Source: CAYXVF01 sp964468125 (GTDB taxonomy: Bacteria > Myxococcota > XYA12-FULL-58-9 > CAYXVF01). Taken from it: a stretch of DNA of 26,717 nt. The DNA is taken from the NCBI GenBank assembly GCA_964468125.1, contig CAYXVF010000086.1, positions 1-26,717 on the forward strand, written 5' to 3'. Below are positions 22,005 through 26,717 of this stretch, in pieces (position 1 is the stretch's first letter; every line of letters starts with the position of its first letter). Below the pieces are notes generated by a model that was not told where the DNA came from, ran no database searches, and was given only the letters and a program-made list of their open reading frames with translations. The position numbers and the translations under genes were made by a program.

Positions 22005-24035
22005 ATGAATATTTCGAGCACGAAGGACCGGAGTATCCACCCGCCGGTGTTCTTCACCTCCGCCGGCCTTTTGGTGGTGTTCTTGTTGTTCGGCGTGCTC
22101 GCGACGGACGTCGCAGACCGCTTCTTTCCGGCGATTCTCGCCGGTGTCGGCGCCTATTTCGGCTGGTTCTACCTCGCGTCCGTCGGTGGGTTTCTCGGGC
22201 TTTCGGTGTGGCTCGCGTTCAGCTCACACGGGACGCTTCGCCTCGGAGCGGACGACGATCGGCCGGAGTTCTCGACCCTGACCTGGTTCGCCATGCTCTT
22301 CAGCGCGGGCATGGGAATAGGGCTCGTGTTCAATGGGGTCGCCGAGCCGATGATGCATTTCGCGAGCCCACCGGTGGGTGAGGGGGGCACGGTGGAGGCC
22401 GCCGTCGATGCGCTCCCCAGGACCTTTCTTCACTGGGGGGTCCACGCCTGGGCGATCTACGCGATCGTCGCCCTCGGCATCGCCTTCTTCTCGTTTCGCC
22501 ACCGTCTGCCCCTGACCCTTCGCTCCTGCCTCTATCCCCTCCTGGGCGAGCGCATTCACGGCTGGCCGGGCGACGTGGTCGACGTTCTCGCGGTGATCGG
22601 GACGCTCTTTGGCTTGGCCTGCTCCCTCGGTCTCGGCGCCATGCAGGTGAGCGCCGGGCTGAACGAGGTCTTTGGCATTCCCCATGGGACGACGACCCAG
22701 CTCGTGGTCATCATGCTCATCACCTTGGCTGCCACCGTATCGCTCGTCACGGGGATCAAGTCCGGGATTCGGCGCCTGAGCGAGCTGAACATGGTGATGG
22801 CCGCCTTGTTGCTCATTTTCGTCGCCACCGTCGGGCCGACCTTTGAAATCATTCGGCTCGGGCTACAGAGCATCGGCATCTACCTCGACACGTTCCTGGA
22901 GCGCACGTTCTTCCTCGGCGCACTCGACGCGCAACAAGCGACGTGGATCAACGATTGGACCATCGTCTATTGGGGTTGGTGGATCGCCTGGGCCCCCTTC
23001 GTAGGAGTCTTCGTCGCGCGGATCTCCCGGGGGCGTACGATTCGCGAGTTCCTCGCCGCCGTTTTGCTCGTGCCCACCCTGGTCAACTTCGTCTGGTTCT
23101 CGGTCTTTGGCGGTACGGCGCTGAACCTCGAGCTCTCTCACGGGGTCGACGTCTCCGGAGCGGTCACCGAGGACCTCGCGACGGCGGTCTATGTCGTCCT
23201 CGCCGAGCTCCCGGGTTCGAGCGTGAGCGCCGTCATCGCAATGGTCGTCGTCGCGATCTTTTTTGTGACTTCCTCTGATTCCGCCTCCCTGGTCGTCGAC
23301 ATGATCACCTCCGGCGGCAAAGCGGAGCCGCCGGTGTGGCAACGCATATTTTGGGCCACAGCCGAAGGGGCTACCGCCGGGGTGCTCCTCTACGCTGGAG
23401 GTGACGTCGCCCTGAAAGCGCTTCAAGCCGGTGTGGTGAGCATGGGGCTGCCATTCTGTGTCGTCCTGGTCCTGGTTTCGGTGAGCCTTGTGCTCGGATT
23501 GCAACGCGAAGCTCGGGGCGATTGGCTGCGACCGAAGCGGGAATCGCGCAACGCGCAGCCGCCGGTCAAAGAGGTGGAGGGAATTCCCGTGAAACTCGAC
23601 AACATTCTCGTCCCCGTGGATTACTCTGAGCCTTCGGCACGAGCGGTGGAGCATGCGATCAGCCTCGCGCAGATGAACGATCCAGCGGGTAGAATCACCG
23701 TCCTGCACATTTCCACCACCGGAAATTCGAGTCTTCCTCTCGAACGCTTGCTCAAGGACGACGCTCCTACTGAAGAAGAGCTTCGCTCTGCCGTGCGGGA
23801 ATCGGAAGAAGAGCTGATGCGGAGATTCCTCGAACGCTTCCCTGACTACCCCCTCGAGGGTCAGGTGGAGATCGGCGTCCCCTGGAAGAAGATCGTCAGC
23901 GTTGCTGGGGACAGTGAGTTCGATGCCATCGTCATGGGAAGCCATGGACGCTCGAAGATCGACGACCTCTTGATGGGGAGCGTCGCACAACGGGTGATCC
24001 GCTACACCGAACGGCCGGTGCTGGTGGTGAGCTGA
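22005..24035 (+). CDS. BCCT-family transporter fused to a universal stress protein domain
   Basis: 676 residues. Residues 15-500 form a 12-helix BCCT carrier, a family that imports betaine, carnitine, choline or related quaternary-ammonium or sulfonium solutes with Na+ or H+. Seen: MGIGLVFNGVAEPMMHF (103-119; the family's FWGVAEP has Asn110 for Trp), DWTIVYWGWWIAWAPFVG (317-334) with the aromatic-rich segment, ISRGRTIREF and FVTSSDSAS (420-428). Residues 530-676 are a cytoplasmic UspA domain: ILVPVDYSEPSARAVEHA at its start and an ATP-binding G-2x-G-9x-G-S pattern (G645, G648, G658, S659). The Usp part probably senses nucleotide or stress and modulates transport; that is inference. Its stop overlaps the next start as TGATG. 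Confidence 0.94.
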   Translation: MNISSTKDRSIHPPVFFTSAGLLVVFLLFGVLATDVADRFFPAILAGVGAYFGWFYLASVGGFLGLSVWLAFSSHGTLRLGADDDRPEFSTLTWFAMLFSAGMGIGLVFNGVAEPMMHFASPPVGEGGTVEAAVDALPRTFLHWGVHAWAIYAIVALGIAFFSFRHRLPLTLRSCLYPLLGERIHGWPGDVVDVLAVIGTLFGLACSLGLGAMQVSAGLNEVFGIPHGTTTQLVVIMLITLAATVSLVTGIKSGIRRLSELNMVMAALLLIFVATVGPTFEIIRLGLQSIGIYLDTFLERTFFLGALDAQQATWINDWTIVYWGWWIAWAPFVGVFVARISRGRTIREFLAAVLLVPTLVNFVWFSVFGGTALNLELSHGVDVSGAVTEDLATAVYVVLAELPGSSVSAVIAMVVVAIFFVTSSDSASLVVDMITSGGKAEPPVWQRIFWATAEGATAGVLLYAGGDVALKALQAGVVSMGLPFCVVLVLVSVSLVLGLQREARGDWLRPKRESRNAQPPVKEVEGIPVKLDNILVPVDYSEPSARAVEHAISLAQMNDPAGRITVLHISTTGNSSLPLERLLKDDAPTEEELRSAVRESEEELMRRFLERFPDYPLEGQVEIGVPWKKIVSVAGDSEFDAIVMGSHGRSKIDDLLMGSVAQRVIRYTERPVLVVS

Positions 24036-24397
24036 TGACGCTGCTCTTGGTGTCGTTGCTCGGGATGGTCCCGGTGGACGACTCGTTGGCGAGTGAAGAC
24101 GGCACGGTCCACCTGCAGTGGAGCACGGGAGCGGCTGAGGCCTATGAGCTCGAGCACGTCTTTGGCGAGGAGCGGGTCCTCACCCGGACTGGCGTCAGCG
24201 ATTTTCACCTGAGTGGCCTTCGCGAGGGGGAGCATCACTATCGAATACGCCCAGTCGGTGCCTCAGAGTGGTCGAAGCCCATCGTGGTGACCGTGGGCTT
24301 TCCAAACGGGACCCTCGTCCTGTCGCTCCTGCTTCTGGGGACCGGTTTGTTCCTAGCGACTGCGACTGCGATCCTGCGCGGTGCAAGGAGCGAGTGA
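24035..24397 (+). CDS. Membrane-anchored FN3-like small protein in the transport operon
   Basis: 120 residues, ATG in a TGATG overlap with the BCCT stop and a second TGATG overlap with the symporter start at its end. Residues 1-20 look like a signal peptide (MTLLLVSLLGMVPVDDSLAS). Residues 24-88 resemble a single fibronectin type III domain: VHLQWSTGAAEAYELEH early, then LSGLREGEHHYRIRPVG, matching the L-x-GL..Y.(Y/R).V strand pattern. A hydrophobic helix at about 92-113 and a short basic tail follow, so the FN3-like domain should face the periplasm. The sandwich between two transporter genes suggests an accessory subunit. No similar named family comes to mind. Confidence 0.78.
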   Translation: MTLLLVSLLGMVPVDDSLASEDGTVHLQWSTGAAEAYELEHVFGEERVLTRTGVSDFHLSGLREGEHHYRIRPVGASEWSKPIVVTVGFPNGTLVLSLLLLGTGLFLATATAILRGARSE

Positions 24398-25827
24398 TGG
24401 AGACTCCGCACGCACTCGACCCCGCGCTCGGATGGGCGCTCGTTCTCGGCCTAGGAGTCGCCTGGGTGATGCTCGGACGTTACTGGGGCACGCGCGCCTC
24501 GGACACGGAAGGCTTCATGCTCGCGGGGCGCAACGTCGGGCTGGCCCTGGGGGCGGCAACCACGATGGCCACCTGGGTGACCTCGAACACCATCATGCTC
24601 GCGCCGAAGTTCGCATGGCAAATGGGGGTCTGGGGACTCGTCGCTTACAGCACCGCGAGCTTCGGTCTGTTTCTCTTTGCTCCCATCGCCGAACGCATTC
24701 AAACCCTCATGCCCGCAGGCTACACCAGCGGTGACTTCGTCCGCGTGCGCTACGGCAGGCCGGCCTGGGCGGTCTTCTTGGCGATCTCCGGCGTTTACTC
24801 CATGGCCTGGCTCGTCAGCATGGCGATCGCCGGCGGCGTGCTCCTCGAGAGCTTGGCGGGGCTGCCCTACCTCGCGGGGATGAGTCTCATCCTGCTCGTC
24901 TGCGTCCTCTACACCCTGTTCGGCGGGATGTTCGCGGTCATCGGCACGGATTTCGTTCAGAGTGTCATCATTCAGCTCGGTCTCGTCGCCATTGGGGTGA
25001 CCGTGCTCGTGATGAGCGACCTCAGGGGGATCTACGACTATGTCGAGCTGAACCAGCCCAAGCTCATCGATGTCTGGATGCCCGTGGCGCTGTTGTCGCT
25101 CTTCAACAACATGTTCTTTGGCTTCGGCGAGGTCTTTCACAACAACGTCTGGTGGAGCCGGGCCTTCGCGATGCGCAAGGGAGTCGCCAAGCGGGCCTTC
25201 ACACTCTCGGCGTTTCTCTGGCTTCCCATTCCCGTGTGTGCGGGTTTTGTGGGGCTTGCGAGCGGCGCCCTCGGGCTCGATGTAACCGACCCGGATGCGA
25301 TCGGGCCGCAGGTTGCGAGCTTCATCGTGGGGCCGGTGGGCACTGTCGGACTCTTCATCGTCGTCTTCTGCTCGCTAGCCTCGAGCATCGACAGCCTTCT
25401 CGCCGCGACGAGCGATCTCCTGACCGAGGACGTTTTCCGGAAATTGCTGAAACCCGGCGCGAAGGACGCACAGCTTCGACGCGCCTCGACCGGCTTCATC
25501 ATCGGGCTCGGGGCGGTCACGTGGCTCCTGGCCGCGTGGCGGCCAGGCGGACTGCTCGAGGTGCTCTTCTTCTCCGGTCCGCTCGTTGCGAGCACGATCT
25601 GGCCGATCGTCGCGGGGGTCTACTGGTCGAAGGCGAGCAAGCCCGCAGCCCTGGTCGCGATGTTGACCGGCAGCGTCGTAGGACTCGTGTGTTACTTTCA
25701 ACTCGGCTGGTTTACCGCGAGTCTCATCTCCGCCGCGATGTCGATGGGCATCGTGGTCGGCGCCCGTGTTCTCGCGCCGGGGCAATTCCATTGGGGCGAG
25801 CTCGCGGAAGCGGAGGTTGCGTCGTGA
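24397..25827 (+). CDS. Sodium:solute symporter (SSS/SLC5 family)
   Basis: 476 residues from the ATG at 24397 (the frame is open further upstream, inside the previous gene; the TGATG overlap fixes the start). About 12-13 helices. Family features: FMLAGRNVGLALGAATTMATW (40-60), GGMFAVIGTDFVQ (176-188), and LASSIDSLLAATSDLLTEDV (328-345-region), the conserved helix that carries Na+-site serines and the (S/T)-D-SLL pattern. Other family members carry urea, pantothenate, proline, acetate or sugars; I cannot choose among them. The downstream 40-residue single-helix gene overlaps its stop (GTGA), as in other SSS loci with small accessory subunits. Confidence 0.94.
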   Translation: METPHALDPALGWALVLGLGVAWVMLGRYWGTRASDTEGFMLAGRNVGLALGAATTMATWVTSNTIMLAPKFAWQMGVWGLVAYSTASFGLFLFAPIAERIQTLMPAGYTSGDFVRVRYGRPAWAVFLAISGVYSMAWLVSMAIAGGVLLESLAGLPYLAGMSLILLVCVLYTLFGGMFAVIGTDFVQSVIIQLGLVAIGVTVLVMSDLRGIYDYVELNQPKLIDVWMPVALLSLFNNMFFGFGEVFHNNVWWSRAFAMRKGVAKRAFTLSAFLWLPIPVCAGFVGLASGALGLDVTDPDAIGPQVASFIVGPVGTVGLFIVVFCSLASSIDSLLAATSDLLTEDVFRKLLKPGAKDAQLRRASTGFIIGLGAVTWLLAAWRPGGLLEVLFFSGPLVASTIWPIVAGVYWSKASKPAALVAMLTGSVVGLVCYFQLGWFTASLISAAMSMGIVVGARVLAPGQFHWGELAEAEVAS

Positions 25828-25946
25828 CGTTTCCGGTGGGACTCTTGCAGGTGTTGATTTGGGGCGCAGTCATCGCGACAGGCCTCGGGGCCATCACGCT
25901 GCTGACTTTGCTCTTCAAGGATTTCAAAGACCGCAACATCTGGTGA
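25824..25946 (+). CDS. 40-residue single-helix membrane protein, likely symporter accessory subunit
   Basis: GTG at 25824 overlaps the symporter stop (GTGA) and the frame ends at 25946. The protein is mostly one hydrophobic helix (about 6-30, LLQVLIWGAVIATGLGAITL) followed by LFKDFKDRNIW, a short charged cytoplasmic tail. Small single-helix proteins encoded directly after SSS symporters are a recurring pattern, annotated as symporter small accessory proteins. It is separated by four bases from the porin gene. Too short for strong homology, but coupling and composition support a real gene. Confidence 0.7.
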   Translation: MTFPVGLLQVLIWGAVIATGLGAITLLTLLFKDFKDRNIW

Positions 25947-25950
25947 GTTC

Positions 25951-26717
25951 ATGCACCGCTCGGCCCCGTTTCTCACCTTTGTCTGCGTTTCTTTGCTCGC
26001 GACGAGCGTAGGGGCCACGGAGCCCGACTCCTATGGCCGGGACATGTTCAACCCCTCGCCGGAGGGGAGCGACGAATCGCCGGTGGTGGATTTTGGGCTC
26101 GAGTATCGGCCGCGCGCCGAGTCGAGCCCGCTTGGTCCCATTCGCTGGGTGCCGGGTGCTCCGAACACGAGCTATAGCCACCGCGCCCGCCTGATGGGCG
26201 TCTTTGCGCACAATCTGCTGCGCGCGAAACTCTCGCTTCAAAACGTCTATGTCGCGAGTCCGCCGGAAGAGCTCGCGCCGGTGGAGGCGCTCGAAGCCTA
26301 CGTGCAGTTCGGAAGCCCGGAGCTGCGCACGAGGCTCGGTCGCCAGGAGATCACCTTCGGCACGGGCCGTATCCTGACCGGGCCCTTTTGGTCGCAGCGC
26401 GGCCGACCGATCGACGCCGCGCGGGTTCGCTATCAAAACGACAGCTTCGCTGCGGACGGATTCATCGGTCGGCACAACGGCAGCGGTCTCTACCGAGACA
26501 TGACGGGCGCCTATGTGGAAGGGGACATCGGGCCGGTGCGCACGGCGGTGACCGCACTCCTCGAAACGAATCGCTTTTTGCGCGAGAATCAGCGCCGCGG
26601 ATTGGAAGAGGGCTATACGCGCTTCACCGGCGGATTCGACTTTGAGCTCTCCTCACCGTTCTTCGTCTCCGGGGAGACGCTCGTGCAGGTGGGCTCCTGG
26701 GAAGGGGATGCGACTCT
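25951..26717 (+). CDS. Outer-membrane porin, alginate-export-like (partial, 3' end outside window)
   Basis: At least 255 residues, running off the right edge. The ATG at 25951 lies four bases after the stop of the small membrane-protein gene. Signal peptide MHRSAPFLTFVCVSLLATSVGA with probable cleavage before TEPDS. From about residue 129 RLGRQEITFGTGRILTGPFW, then RPIDAARVRYQ, is typical of the alginate-export porin family, whose strands show a GRQ(E/x)..YG.gR motif followed by a D-x-(A/V)-R strand. It would let a solute cross the outer membrane for uptake by the symporter or BCCT carrier. Strand count and substrate cannot be told from the visible part. Confidence 0.85.
   Translation, partial: MHRSAPFLTFVCVSLLATSVGATEPDSYGRDMFNPSPEGSDESPVVDFGLEYRPRAESSPLGPIRWVPGAPNTSYSHRARLMGVFAHNLLRAKLSLQNVYVASPPEELAPVEALEAYVQFGSPELRTRLGRQEITFGTGRILTGPFWSQRGRPIDAARVRYQNDSFAADGFIGRHNGSGLYRDMTGAYVEGDIGPVRTAVTALLETNRFLRENQRRGLEEGYTRFTGGFDFELSSPFFVSGETLVQVGSWEGDAT

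Noticed and set aside
22863..23990. 375-codon minus open frame inside the BCCT-Usp gene
   Set aside because: Antisense to a strongly supported transporter; His/Arg/Asp-rich translation typical of shadow frames in GC-rich DNA.
1..26717. tRNA, rRNA, CRISPR array or insertion sequence
   Set aside because: No cloverleaf-like or rRNA conserved sequence, no regularly spaced repeats and no transposase motif were recognised by eye; a covariance-model scan was not possible.

Overview
The window is a dense, high-GC bacterial chromosome segment. A eukaryote-type Ser/Thr kinase, an FHA protein, a PP2C phosphatase, several unusual response regulators (one with a DUF4388/PATAN domain), lipoproteins and an FadE-like acyl-CoA dehydrogenase lie together in one neighbourhood. 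This mix points to a myxobacterium-like organism (Myxococcota, formerly Deltaproteobacteria). That placement is an inference from gene content and base composition. I saw no rRNA, tRNA, CRISPR array, phage gene or recognisable insertion sequence.

Layout. (1) Positions 1-3812, minus strand: a tightly overlapped run of a BtuF-like metal/cobalamin-binding protein, tmk, a CinA-type molybdopterin-binding protein and a membrane Ser/Thr kinase with a PEGA domain that runs off the left edge. (2) 3910-5609, plus: a CPBP membrane protease translationally coupled to a TPR-like membrane protein. (3) 8401-5588, minus: two putative lipoproteins, a small membrane protein, and a regulator with an N-terminal MerR/excisionase-type HTH and a C-terminal receiver. 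(4) 8487-13429, plus: dapF, REC-GAF-degenerate-GGDEF, an outer-membrane barrel and a pseudo-receiver/DUF4388 protein, nearly gapless and probably one operon. (5) 13444-13899, minus: an FHA protein. (6) 14061-16665, plus: an acyl-CoA dehydrogenase and a PP2C phosphatase. (7) 16666-17430: the only long stretch without a confident gene; it holds a coding-like but unrecognised minus frame and a hairpin. (8) 17431-18405, plus: a YiiX-type permuted papain-fold enzyme, meeting a convergent glycerate 2-kinase (18406-19710, minus) stop-to-stop. (9) 19807-21937, plus: deoC behind a good sigma70-like promoter, a lipoprotein glycerophosphodiester phosphodiesterase and a DCC-family (DUF393) protein. (10) 22005 to the right edge, plus: a transport operon of a BCCT carrier fused to a universal stress domain, a membrane-anchored FN3-like protein, a sodium:solute symporter, a 40-residue single-helix protein and an alginate-export-like porin.

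Most interesting: the envelope-spanning transport operon at the right end, which joins two Na+-coupled carrier families with a porin and two small membrane proteins, and the dapF-linked signalling operon, in which two of three signalling domains have lost key catalytic or phosphoacceptor residues. Smaller curiosities are a thymidylate kinase lacking the P-loop lysine, an inverted HTH-REC regulator, and a convergent gene pair whose stop codons together form TGATCA.
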